The position numbers and the translations under genes were made by a program. The notes under the pieces are model-generated. The model was not told the origin of the DNA and searched no databases. It saw only the letters and a list, made by a program, of their open reading frames with translations. Of a stretch of 64,000 nt of DNA, positions 33,575 through 41,252 are shown piece after piece. The stretch comes from Velamenicoccus sp964471325 (lineage in GTDB: Bacteria > Omnitrophota > Gorgyraeia > Velamenicoccales > Velamenicoccaceae), in contig CAYYFL010000002.1 in the NCBI GenBank assembly GCA_964471325.1, positions 1-64,000 on the forward strand. The letters run 5' to 3'. Every line of letters starts with the position of its first letter. Within the stretch, counting starts at the first letter, position 1.

Positions 33575-33668
33575 TATTGTCCTCTCGATTTCCCGCTGAA
33601 CTTGTTTGTCTGATGTCGACCCCTCGCCTCTATCAGCGTTTAAGTCAGAAACGAAGGGCCTTCTTTTC

Positions 33669-34142
33669 TTATTTCAAGTTTTCGAACATCTCTTCGTGCG
33701 TCACTTCTTCGGAAAGGATATGGGTCGCCAACTGATAAACCACATCCTCCTTGCCGAAGGTTTTCTTGGCGATCTTACGGTAAACCTCAATAGCCCCGCC
33801 TTCGGCCTCCATCACGAACTTGATGATCTTGTCGTAATCATCCGTTTCTTTGGGCGGCGCCGGATACGGGAAATTGGCATTCTTCTCGATCTCCCCGAAC
33901 GCCCTGAAGGGCATACCGCCGAGCTTAATGATCATATCCGCCAGTTCGCCCTGGTGTTCCAATTCGTCTGAGGCAATCTTCTTGAGGAACTCTTCCATAT
34001 CCTCATAGCCCTTGCCGGAAACCACGGAAGCCATATAAGTGTAAGCGTAATACGCCAGCCACTCGTCGCAATAGGCGCGATTCAGATCTGCAACGAGTTC
34101 TTTGATATCGACTCCCGATGTCTCTCTGAATTTTTTACCCAT
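33669..34142 (-). CDS. Ferritin-like diiron protein (bacterioferritin/Dps-like)
   Basis: A 157-residue four-helix bundle with iron-ligand motifs in order: CDEWLAYYAY, SDELEHQGEL, EAEGGAIEVY and SEEVTHEEMF. This spacing fits ferritin-like proteins of anaerobes that store iron or remove peroxide. It is followed by the ferredoxin and preceded by fprA, which places it in the oxygen-defence set. No heme-ligand Met is evident. Confidence 0.85.
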   Translation of the reverse strand: MGKKFRETSGVDIKELVADLNRAYCDEWLAYYAYTYMASVVSGKGYEDMEEFLKKIASDELEHQGELADMIIKLGGMPFRAFGEIEKNANFPYPAPPKETDDYDKIIKFVMEAEGGAIEVYRKIAKKTFGKEDVVYQLATHILSEEVTHEEMFENLK

Positions 34143-34204
34143 CGCCCCTCCTTTTTCCTCGCTTCGGTGTTTTTCTTTTTTTGTTGTCCCCGCCCCTTTT
34201 CTTC

Positions 34205-35392
34205 TTATCCCTGGACCGCGCGGAGTACCACTTTAGCATAATCCGCCAATTTGCTCAACTCTTCTTCTGAAGGCACATACTGGACTTCGAACGGAGGACC
34301 GATCGACTCCAATCCCATGGCTTCAACTTCACCGGCAATGCGCCGTGATGCGCCCTCGGCCCAACCGTAAGAACCGAATATCCCTACTTTCTTGTTTCTG
34401 GGTCTTAGCCCGCGCAGGTATGTCAGAAAACCGCCCATGGTCCAGAACATATCGGCGTTGAGAGTAGGCGATCCCAAAAGCAGGACGCGCGCATCCAGCA
34501 CGTCGCGGATGATCTGGCTGTTGTCGCTGTTGCGGATGTTGTAAATCTTCACCTCCACGCCCGGGACGGCGATCTCCTCCGCCAAAGACCTGGCCAGCTT
34601 ATCCGTTGATCCCCACATTGTATCGTAAACAATGACGACCTTGCCAAGAGTCTCCCTTCCGGTCCAGCGTCCATAAGCCTCAACGACGCGCATCGGATTT
34701 TTGCGCCAGATGGCGCCATGGCTCGGGCCGATGATGTCAATGGGCAGATGCCATGCCGTGAATTCTTCAAGCTTTTTTGCAATGATGTCGCCCAGGGGCA
34801 TCAGGATATTGCCGTAATACTTAGCGGCCTCCTCCATGCAATAATCCTCGCCTATTTCGTCGGCAAAACGCAAAGGATGACCCAGGTGCTGGCCGAAGGC
34901 GTCATTCGGCAAAAGAACCTTGTCCTCCACGCAATAGGTAAACATACTGTCCGGCCAATGGACCATAGGGGCCGTAAAAAATAAAAGAGTCTTGCGGCCT
35001 ATCGAAAGCCTGTCTCCTGTTTTCACCAGATGGAATTCCCTGTCGCGAATGCCGTAATGCCTCAAGAGCCCTTCTTTTCCCTTCGGGGTGCAATAGATTT
35101 TAGCTTGGGGGGCGGCCGCCAGGACCTCGAGGATGGAACCCGAATGGTCCATCTCCACATGATTGATGATGAGGTTATCTATCTTCGCCGGGTCTGCGAT
35201 CGAGGCCACATGGCGCAGCAGGTCGCGCCCGAAATCTTTTTTGACGGTGTCGACCAGGGTGAGTCTATCATCCACGATGAGATAAGCGTTGTAGCTTGTC
35301 CCCTGAGGCGTACGATAACCATGAAAATCCCTGATGTGATAGTCAACAGCGCCGACCCAGTAAATCTTATCTCTCAGCTCGACGGTTTTCAT
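34205..35392 (-). CDS. FprA-type flavodiiron protein
   Basis: A 395-residue A-type flavoprotein: metallo-beta-lactamase-like diiron domain with HVEMDHSGS, and a flavodoxin domain from about residue 250 (VIVYDTMWGSTDKLARSLA; GSYGWAEGASRRI). Such enzymes reduce oxygen to water (or NO to N2O) using electrons from rubredoxin, whose gene lies two genes upstream. Its start overlaps the stop of the Yip1-like gene (ATGA). Confidence 0.93.
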   Translation of the reverse strand: MKTVELRDKIYWVGAVDYHIRDFHGYRTPQGTSYNAYLIVDDRLTLVDTVKKDFGRDLLRHVASIADPAKIDNLIINHVEMDHSGSILEVLAAAPQAKIYCTPKGKEGLLRHYGIRDREFHLVKTGDRLSIGRKTLLFFTAPMVHWPDSMFTYCVEDKVLLPNDAFGQHLGHPLRFADEIGEDYCMEEAAKYYGNILMPLGDIIAKKLEEFTAWHLPIDIIGPSHGAIWRKNPMRVVEAYGRWTGRETLGKVVIVYDTMWGSTDKLARSLAEEIAVPGVEVKIYNIRNSDNSQIIRDVLDARVLLLGSPTLNADMFWTMGGFLTYLRGLRPRNKKVGIFGSYGWAEGASRRIAGEVEAMGLESIGPPFEVQYVPSEEELSKLADYAKVVLRAVQG

Positions 35393-36447
35393 GATACACC
35401 TTCTTTTTGCGGCCCCGGCGACTGTTCATACATCTCAAGGCCCTGCGTATCCCTGATAACGGCACCGGAAGGCCCTCCCAAGCGCACCTGTCCCGTCTCG
35501 TCGGAATAAAAAACAAAACGCCCCGAAGTATTCATCTTTACGGGAGACGCCTGGACGGTAAAATGACTCTCATCTTGCTTGATGTAAGAATAGACGTAGC
35601 CGCTGGCATTGTTGGGGTCGCTTACATCATCGGTAACGGACCTGGAAATATATTTTTTCAAGACATCGAGGTTCACGGGATAAAAGCCCAACTCCTGTTT
35701 ATAGGTCTTGGCGGCATTAACGATGCTGAGCGTATACATGTAAGCGGTCATGTCGTTCAACCTCATGATCTGGCTGCGGAGTTCCGGATAGAACTTGATC
35801 AGGGTCCGGTTCAGGGCCGGCCCGACGGAAAGCGCAAGGAATGATATCAATAAAAACGGCAGGATAACGGCGGACGTCACCGCCCGCCAGACCGGGACAC
35901 CATAGAGTTCGCGTACGCCTATCAAAATGAGGGCCAAACCCCAGACCGACGCAAACAATCCCCCCACAACAGGAAGCGCATAAAAAATGTCCGCCGCACT
36001 CTTGTAGCAAACAATGAAAAAAACCGGAAAGAGGGACTTATCGAACCCGAGGACAAGCTTGATGCCGGCCGAAACAAAAACCAGGGTGACGGCCAGGACC
36101 AAAAGCGGCCTCAGGACGAAAAACGGCGAGTGCATGGCCGAAAAGGTGACAAGCGACATCTGGGCCCGCAGTTCAGGGGAAATGACATGGCTCGAAAGAT
36201 GTTTCAGCCAAAAGATGTTGACGACATCGAAGGTCAATTTGAGATATCCCAAGAGGAAGGCAAAGACCAGCGCGCGGATGACCCTCTGGCGGACAGGAAC
36301 ACCGCCGGCGCTCTTGAGTGTCCGGAAAAAATCAACGGGACGCAGCAACAATGAAGCGACGGCAACGGCCAAAGACCGCAGCAGGGCCCCAAATCCGTCT
36401 GCTTGTTCCCAGGCGACGATGGAAGAAGTCGGAATTCTCTGCGACAT
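35389..36447 (-). CDS. Yip1-domain membrane protein with pilin-like C-terminal region
   Basis: A 352-residue protein. Residues 1-215 are a Yip1-type membrane domain with five hydrophobic segments. After a last helix, residues about 230-352 are outside the membrane and resemble the variable part of type II secretion pseudopilins (YTLSIVNAAKTYKQELGFYPVNLDVLKKYISR in part; SGYVYSYIKQDESHFTVQASP). The function is unknown. It is nested between rubredoxin and fprA in a redox operon, an unexpected place for a membrane protein. Confidence 0.7.
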   Translation of the reverse strand: MSQRIPTSSIVAWEQADGFGALLRSLAVAVASLLLRPVDFFRTLKSAGGVPVRQRVIRALVFAFLLGYLKLTFDVVNIFWLKHLSSHVISPELRAQMSLVTFSAMHSPFFVLRPLLVLAVTLVFVSAGIKLVLGFDKSLFPVFFIVCYKSAADIFYALPVVGGLFASVWGLALILIGVRELYGVPVWRAVTSAVILPFLLISFLALSVGPALNRTLIKFYPELRSQIMRLNDMTAYMYTLSIVNAAKTYKQELGFYPVNLDVLKKYISRSVTDDVSDPNNASGYVYSYIKQDESHFTVQASPVKMNTSGRFVFYSDETGQVRLGGPSGAVIRDTQGLEMYEQSPGPQKEGVS

Positions 36448-36455
36448 AGATGAAA

Positions 36456-36617
36456 TCAGGCGAGTTTGCGGAAATTATCTTTGGAGACGCCGCACTCAGG
36501 GCAAACCCAAGTGTCGGGGATGTCCTCAAACCTTGTGCCTGGCGCAACGCCGTTGTCAGGATCGCCTTTGGCGGGATCGTAAATGTAGCCGCAAACGGTG
36601 CACTCCCATTTTTCCAT
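36456..36617 (-). CDS. Rubredoxin
   Basis: A 53-residue rubredoxin of exact family length: CTVCGYIYDP and CPECGVSKDNF supply four cysteines for one iron. It carries electrons to FprA (and possibly rubrerythrin-type proteins). The ribosome binding site GGGAGGG sits inside the loop of a hairpin whose GGTTTTG/CAAAACC stem ends next to the start codon. Confidence 0.96.
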   Translation of the reverse strand: MEKWECTVCGYIYDPAKGDPDNGVAPGTRFEDIPDTWVCPECGVSKDNFRKLA

Positions 36618-36618
36618 T

Positions 36619-36719
36619 GGTTTTGTCCCTCCCGGGGCATTGCCCTGCAAAACCAACTCCCGGTCTGCTTGATAATTTATTCCGGCCGGCCGGCCGAACC
36701 ATGGAAAAAATTATCAAGC
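36619..36719 (-). repeat. Composite palindromic element upstream of rubredoxin
   Basis: Two parts: an SD-containing hairpin, GGTTTTG (36619-36625) / CAAAACC (36648-36654), and a second perfect 12-bp stem, GCTTGATAATTT (36667-36678) / AAATTATCAAGC (36708-36719), with a GGCCGGCC-rich tip. The layout matches the por and ribosomal-protein elements with different arm sequences. Confidence 0.7.
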
Positions 36720-36761
36720 GCTTCAACAGAGAGCCGCATAGATTTTTCTTATCCCTGCACC

Positions 36762-37631
36762 TTAAGCGGAAAGGCCGTACTTACGGATATTGTAATCCGC
36801 GACGGCCTGGATTTCCTTGAGACCTTTCTCGTCCTTGAGGAGATGCTTAAACCGTCCTTGGATCTTGAGGTATTCCTCGACGGGCTTGACAGAGGCGATC
36901 TTGCGCGGGACGAGTTGGCCGTTCTCGTATTCAAAAATCGGATAAAGCCCTGTCTCGACCGCAAGCTTGGCCACTTCGGATGTCTGGGAAGATTCATGCC
37001 TCCACCCCAGGGGGCACGGCACATGGATCTGGATGTATTTCGGCCCTTTGATGCTCAGGGCCTTCTTGACTTTCTTCTGAATATCCTGAGGATAGCCGAC
37101 GGAGGCTGTCGCCACATAGGGGATGCCGTGGGCGGCGGCGATGTCCGGCATGGGTTTCTTGGGCCTGGGATTGCCGAAAGAAGCGGACCCTGGCGGAGTT
37201 GTCGTTGTGTTGGAAGTCGTCGGCGTCAAGCCGCTGCGCTGGATCCCCGTATTCATGTAGGCCTCATTGTCATAGCAGACATAAAGCACGTCGTGGCCGC
37301 GCTCCAGCATCCCGGAGAGCGCCTGGAGGCCGATATCGGCCGTCCCACCGTCTCCGCCCTGCGCAATCACGTTGATCGCGTCTTTCTTGCCCAGATACTT
37401 CAGCCCGGATTCAACACCCGAAGCCACAGCCGCGCAGTTCTCGAAGAGTGAATGGATCCACGGCACGCACCATGCCGATTCCGGGTATTTCGTCGAGAAC
37501 ACTTCCAGGCAACCGGTATTATTGGCGATCATGGTGTTTTTACCCGCAGCATCGATGACAAGGCGCGCCGCGATCGCCTGACCGCATCCTGCGCACGCTG
37601 TATGACCCGGTTTGAATAACGTTTCTGTCAT
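36762..37631 (-). CDS. porB: Pyruvate:ferredoxin oxidoreductase, beta subunit
   Basis: A 289-residue thiamine-diphosphate subunit. HTACAGCGQAIAARL and later NTGC and an additional Cys near the end ligate the [4Fe-4S]; the TPP motif is GDGGTADIGLQA ... NEAYMNTG. It oxidises pyruvate to acetyl-CoA with ferredoxin reduction. Last of the porC-porD-porA-porB operon. Confidence 0.94.
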   Translation of the reverse strand: MTETLFKPGHTACAGCGQAIAARLVIDAAGKNTMIANNTGCLEVFSTKYPESAWCVPWIHSLFENCAAVASGVESGLKYLGKKDAINVIAQGGDGGTADIGLQALSGMLERGHDVLYVCYDNEAYMNTGIQRSGLTPTTSNTTTTPPGSASFGNPRPKKPMPDIAAAHGIPYVATASVGYPQDIQKKVKKALSIKGPKYIQIHVPCPLGWRHESSQTSEVAKLAVETGLYPIFEYENGQLVPRKIASVKPVEEYLKIQGRFKHLLKDEKGLKEIQAVADYNIRKYGLSA

Positions 37632-37642
37632 GTTGACTCCTT

Positions 37643-37775
37643 AATTTTGCCTATAATGGGTAACTTTTCCTTACAAAATTAACTCCGCAGCTTCGGCAAA
37701 ACTTCGTTTTGCCAGGCCGTAAATTTTTGCCGGATGACCATGGCAAAAATTTACAAGCGGTTAAGCAAGGAGTAA
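37643..37775 (-). repeat. Three-branched palindromic element upstream of porB
   Basis: Read towards porB: outer clamp (TTACTCC 37769-37775 with GGAGTTAA 37679-37686), a perfect 13-bp arm GTAAATTTTTGCC (37719-37731)/37742-37754, a second arm GGCAAAAC-TTC-GTTTTGCC (37695-37713), and then the SD-proximal hairpin AATTTTG (37643-37649) / CAAAATT (37674-37680) abutting AAGGAG. It folds as a multi-way junction. Confidence 0.8.
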
Positions 37776-37787
37776 CGTTTATTCCTT

Positions 37788-37902
37788 AATTTTGCCTACT
37801 ATAATGGGTAACTTTTCCTCCCAAAATTAGGCCCTCCGCTCATTCGGAATTACATGGCTCAATCGGATAAACCATACGAAGGCCTACCCTCTTATGGGGT
37901 TA
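37788..37902 (-). repeat. Second, partial element upstream of porB
   Basis: A second AATTTTG (37788-37794) / CAAAATT (37822-37828) hairpin and a GGCCCTCCG ... GAAGGCC module with a longer tip, directly after the porA stop. It has no ribosome binding site of its own that serves a gene, so it looks like an older insertion next to the first. Confidence 0.6.
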
Positions 37903-37906
37903 ACGC

Positions 37907-39085
37907 TCATTCCGTCTCCGCAAGCAATTCCTGCTTTAAACCAATAAAGGCGCAATCCACCTGCTTGCCGCCCAGCGCCTCATAAACGTCGAGGATAGAC
38001 TTGACCCGGATGTCGCGGCCGCCCAATCCCAGGACAAAACCGCTCGTCTTGGGAGCCTTTGTCCCCAAAGACGACAAAGCCGACGTCACGTCCGTGTAAA
38101 AGGGACCGAAGCCCCCCAGAGAAATGCTCTTGTCCACGACCGCCACTTCCTTGGTATTCTTGAGGCTGGCGACGATCGCATCTTTCGGGAAAGGCCTGTA
38201 GGTGGCTATTTTGACCAACCCCACCTTCTTTCCCTTGGCGCGCAACTCGTCGATCGCGTCGCGGATCGTCCCGCAGACAGACCCGGCCGCCACAAAAGCC
38301 TGCTCGGCATCTTCCATCCGGTACGTCTGGATGAGGCCGCCGCTCTCGCGGCCGAAAGCCTTCTTGAACTCGGCGGCGAGCCCGGGGATCTTGCTCAAAA
38401 GCTCCCTGTGTGTCTCCTGGACCATGTAGCGGATCTCCAGATAATAATCCGGATCCGCCAGATACCCCATCGTCTGGGGATTATCGATATCGAGCTTATA
38501 GGTCGTCTTGTAGGCAGGCAGATACCGGTCCACCTCTTCCTGCGAAGGCATATCCACAGCCTCCATGCCGTGCGTGAGGATAAAACCATCCATATTAACC
38601 ATCACGGGCAACATGACATCCGGATCTTCTCCGAGCTTGTAAGCCTGCAGGTGCAGATCAACGGCCTCCTGAATGCTTTCGGCAAAGAACAGGACCCATC
38701 CGGAATCTCTGACGACCATGACATCCTGCTGATCATTCCAGATGTTGATCGGGGCTGAAATGGCGCGATTGGCCGTCGTCATGACGACGGGGAGACGCAT
38801 GCCGGCGATATTAAAAACAACTTCAGCCATCAAGAGCAGCCCCTGAGAACTCGTCGCGGTATAAGAACGTACGCCCGTGGCTTCGCCGCCGAGAACCACG
38901 GATGCCGCAGAGTGCTCGCTCTCGACGTTGACGAACTGCGCGTTCAACTCCTTGTTTGAAACCATCTGGGCGAGGTCCTCAACGATATGCGTCTGCGGCG
39001 TGATCGGATACGCCGATACGACGCCCGGCCGGCACCTCTTGATGATCTCTGCTACCGCATGGGAACCTTCTACAAACTCTTTCAT
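37907..39085 (-). CDS. porA: Pyruvate:ferredoxin oxidoreductase, alpha subunit
   Basis: A 392-residue subunit: CRPGVVSAYPITPQTHIVEDL at the N-terminus (domain I), the EHSAASVVLGGEATGVRSYTATSSQGLLLMAE block (landmarks EHSAASVVLGG and TSSQGL), and the domain II end GGRDIRV. With PorB it forms the active site. AGAGAGG lies before ATG 39085. The gap to porD is short and has no element. Confidence 0.94.
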   Translation of the reverse strand: MKEFVEGSHAVAEIIKRCRPGVVSAYPITPQTHIVEDLAQMVSNKELNAQFVNVESEHSAASVVLGGEATGVRSYTATSSQGLLLMAEVVFNIAGMRLPVVMTTANRAISAPINIWNDQQDVMVVRDSGWVLFFAESIQEAVDLHLQAYKLGEDPDVMLPVMVNMDGFILTHGMEAVDMPSQEEVDRYLPAYKTTYKLDIDNPQTMGYLADPDYYLEIRYMVQETHRELLSKIPGLAAEFKKAFGRESGGLIQTYRMEDAEQAFVAAGSVCGTIRDAIDELRAKGKKVGLVKIATYRPFPKDAIVASLKNTKEVAVVDKSISLGGFGPFYTDVTSALSSLGTKAPKTSGFVLGLGGRDIRVKSILDVYEALGGKQVDCAFIGLKQELLAETE

Positions 39086-39137
39086 ATGAACATCCTCTCT
39101 GGTAAATAGATCCCGACAAAATAAAACCGGGGGCAGG

Positions 39138-39401
39138 CTATATCTTTTCGTCCTCGGAAACCATCTCGATGTCCTTTTTCGGACAGATGGCCGCGCAGCT
39201 CCCGCAACCCTTGCAATAATCCAGATCACAGCCAAACATGTTCTTCCCTTCGCCGGAGATGATCCCTTCGGGGCAAATATACACGCACATCCTGCAGGCG
39301 ATGCAATTCTTCCTGAGAAACTTCGGCTTGACTTCCGTGCGCCAGGAACCCGTCTTGTTGGCGACGCTGGAACCCGGCTTTGACGTCATATGACCTTTCA
39401 T
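39138..39401 (-). CDS. porD: Pyruvate:ferredoxin oxidoreductase, delta (2x[4Fe-4S]) subunit
   Basis: An 87-residue ferredoxin-type subunit with two CxxCxxCxxxCP-type clusters: CIACRMCVYICP and CDYCKGCGSCAAICP-like (read YCKGCGSCAAICPKK). It carries electrons from PorB clusters to ferredoxin. AAGGAG precedes the start and abuts the hairpin at 39414-39434. Confidence 0.93.
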   Translation of the reverse strand: MKGHMTSKPGSSVANKTGSWRTEVKPKFLRKNCIACRMCVYICPEGIISGEGKNMFGCDLDYCKGCGSCAAICPKKDIEMVSEDEKI

Positions 39402-39413
39402 GCAAGTCTCCTT

Positions 39414-39598
39414 GATTCCGCCTCTGGCGGAATTAGACCCTCCGCTATGTGGAGTGCGGAGGTCTACCCTTTCTGGGTTAACTCCTCGCGTATCTTGAGA
39501 ATTTATGGCTGCCCGCCCGAGCTCTGTAAAGGCTGGGCTGGCCTGCCCTGGCAGGCCGAGACATAAATTGTCAAGATGTTTACACGAGGAGTAAGCTT
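39414..39598 (-). repeat. Composite palindromic element upstream of porD
   Basis: SD-proximal hairpin GATTCCGCC (39414-39422) / GGCGGAATT (39426-39434) with a three-base loop, then a GACCCTCCGC-GCGGAGGTC hairpin module (39435-39465), then a long outer palindrome (CTCCTCGCGTATCTTGA against TCAAGATGTTTACACGAGGAG) with a GC-rich tip. It fills the porC-porD gap. Confidence 0.75.
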
Positions 39599-39611
39599 TA
39601 TCCCTTCTATC

Positions 39612-40172
39612 CTACTTTTTCTCACCCTTCACAAAATCAAATCCGCGCTTCAGCGCCTCGACGTTCATGTCGACGACCTTCTGCCCCTTGCCGCCGAACC
39701 GCTCACGGATGGCCTTTGTCAAATCATCAAGCGTCAGCTGACCCGTCGCCGCCGCATAGGCCCCCAAAAGCACGGTATTGCCCAACAGGGTCTTGCCCAT
39801 GATATCCATGGAAATCTTGTTGCCGGGAACAATAAAAAGCTTCTGTTTCCCTTTGGGTTTGGGGATCTCAACGCCTTCCCTTTCATTCACCACCGCGACG
39901 CCATCATCCTTGAAACCGACATAGCAATTATATCCTCTCATCAGCGTCGCATCCACGACGATCAGATAATCCGGCTCATAGACCTGGCTCCTCAGACACA
40001 CAGGCTTATCATCGATACGCACAAAAGCGTTCATCGGCGCGCCCATCCGCGCGGCGCCGAAATGAGGAAAGGCATAGGGAAACTGACCTTTCAAAAAATA
40101 AGCGTAACCCAGAATGCCGGCTGTAGTGATGGCCCCCTGCCCGGCCCTGGCGTGTATCCTGATCTCCTTCAT
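39612..40172 (-). CDS. porC: Pyruvate:ferredoxin oxidoreductase, gamma subunit
   Basis: A 186-residue subunit: IRIHARAGQGAITTAGILGYAYF with the CoA/gamma motif GxGQG-like RAGQGA, then PHFGAARMGAPMNAFVRI and TLLGNTVLLGAYAAATGQL. First por gene; upstream lie two composite elements and then the fur gene. AAGGAGG lies next to its SD-proximal hairpin. Confidence 0.93.
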   Translation of the reverse strand: MKEIRIHARAGQGAITTAGILGYAYFLKGQFPYAFPHFGAARMGAPMNAFVRIDDKPVCLRSQVYEPDYLIVVDATLMRGYNCYVGFKDDGVAVVNEREGVEIPKPKGKQKLFIVPGNKISMDIMGKTLLGNTVLLGAYAAATGQLTLDDLTKAIRERFGGKGQKVVDMNVEALKRGFDFVKGEKK

Positions 40173-40186
40173 ATGAATGCCTCCTT

Positions 40187-40305
40187 AATCTCGCCTCCGG
40201 CGAGATTAACTCCGAGCGTATCTTGTAAATATCTGGGTGCCCGTCCGAGTTCTACGAGGACTGGTCGCAGACAGATATTGACAAGATGCAGACGCGAGGA
40301 GTAAC
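40187..40305 (-). repeat. Composite palindromic element upstream of porC (proximal)
   Basis: SD-proximal hairpin AATCTCGCC (40187-40195) / GGCGAGATT (40199-40207), perfect with loop TCC, followed by an outer palindrome (ACTCC ... GGAGT) with an arm containing AAATATCTG / CAGATATT and a GC tip. Confidence 0.75.
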
Positions 40306-40325
40306 GTTTATTTCCTTTAACCTTC

Positions 40326-40497
40326 CGCCTCCGGCGAGATTAACTCCGCCACCCGGCCCAATTGGATGGGCCGGTGCGCCGCTTTCTGCGGCGGCTTACG
40401 ACGAAAATTTTCGCCGGATGGCCATCCTGGCCGGCTGCGCCAGGCCGACGGCCTAGCCCTGGCCGAAAATTTTCAAGTGCTTAAGCGAGGGGTAACA
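40326..40497 (-). repeat. Composite palindromic element upstream of porC (distal)
   Basis: Shares a long, nearly identical block with the 296-bp elements (the GGCCGGTGCGCCGC and GCCAGGCCGACGGCCTAGCC words) and ends in the CTTAAGCGAGGGGT border also seen upstream of rplY. Its left hairpin is mismatched (CTTCCGCC against GGCGAGAT), as if two versions had recombined. No gene in 40173-40604. Confidence 0.75.
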
Positions 40498-40604
40498 TGA
40501 ACTCTTTGCCGCAAAGGATTTTCCATTATATTAGGTAAAGAAAATAAAATCAAGGATATTGATTGCGAAAAAACGAAGACCCTCAAGACACGAAGGGCAT
40601 TTTT

Positions 40605-41015
40605 TCAACGCACGATCTGCCGCTCATTACAAGCGTCGCAAAGACCGAAGAACTCCAGTCTGTGCGAATAAATCCTGAAGCCTGTCAGGGTGCGCACCCT
40701 ATCATCCAGCTCTTTGATGGAAGGAATGCGGATATCGTAGATTTTGCGGCAATTCTTGCAGATAAAGTGATAATGCGAATGCACGACGGCATCGAAATGG
40801 CTGAGGCCCGTACCGAAGTCCAGTTCCCAGATTTGACCCTGTTCTTTCAAAATCCGCAGATTACGATAGACCGTACCCAAGCTCAGACGGGGGAACTTTC
40901 CCTTGAGCTTTTTATAAATCTGATCCGCAGTGGGGTGTTCCCTGGTGTTGGTCAAAAGCTCCAGGATCTTTTGCCGCTGCTTCGTGATCCGGTAGTTTTG
41001 AGACATCTTTTTCAT
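40605..41015 (-). CDS. Fur/PerR-family metalloregulator
   Basis: A 136-residue Fur-family repressor: winged helix (RITKQRQKILELLTNTREHPTADQIYKKL, landmarks TKQRQKILELL and PTADQIY), the hinge, and a dimer domain with structural zinc cysteines (FICKNCRKI and GLCDACNER). HFDAVVHSHYHFIC supplies metal-site histidines. Fur and PerR cannot be told apart by sight, but an anaerobic POR/FprA neighbourhood makes PerR-like peroxide sensing likely. GGGGGA precedes the chosen ATG. It has an operator at its own promoter. Confidence 0.9.
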   Translation of the reverse strand: MKKMSQNYRITKQRQKILELLTNTREHPTADQIYKKLKGKFPRLSLGTVYRNLRILKEQGQIWELDFGTGLSHFDAVVHSHYHFICKNCRKIYDIRIPSIKELDDRVRTLTGFRIYSHRLEFFGLCDACNERQIVR

Positions 41016-41181
41016 GGTCATCCCCCAGGCGCACCCCACAGGGCCGCACCCACAAAAAAACTCTCCATGATTGCATGGCGGCCTTGCAGGGACAAAAATT
41101 CCTTTCAGGTCTCCTTAAAGCCGTTGCCGATGGTTTGGAAGGCGGGAAAATCTCGTGCCTGCTCGAGTGCGACGGGTACTA

Positions 41182-41206
41182 AATAATAATCATTCTTATT
41201 ATTATT
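41182..41206. promoter_or_regulatory. Fur/PerR-type operator
   Basis: AATAATAA (41182-41189), six bases, TTATTATT (41196-41203): an 8-bp inverted repeat of the AT-rich kind bound by Fur-family repressors. It lies directly downstream of the -10 of the fur-like gene, covering the start point, which fits autorepression. Confidence 0.75.
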
Positions 41207-41232
41207 TTAAGGATTTTGGGGGATCCTGTCAA
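41204..41232 (-). promoter_or_regulatory. Promoter of the fur-like gene (and possibly the por operon)
   Basis: TTGACA (41227-41232), 17-bp spacer, TAAAAT (41204-41209). A leader of about 180 bases follows before the gene. Confidence 0.75.
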
Positions 41233-41252
41233 GAGAGTCTTTTGGGGGTGTT

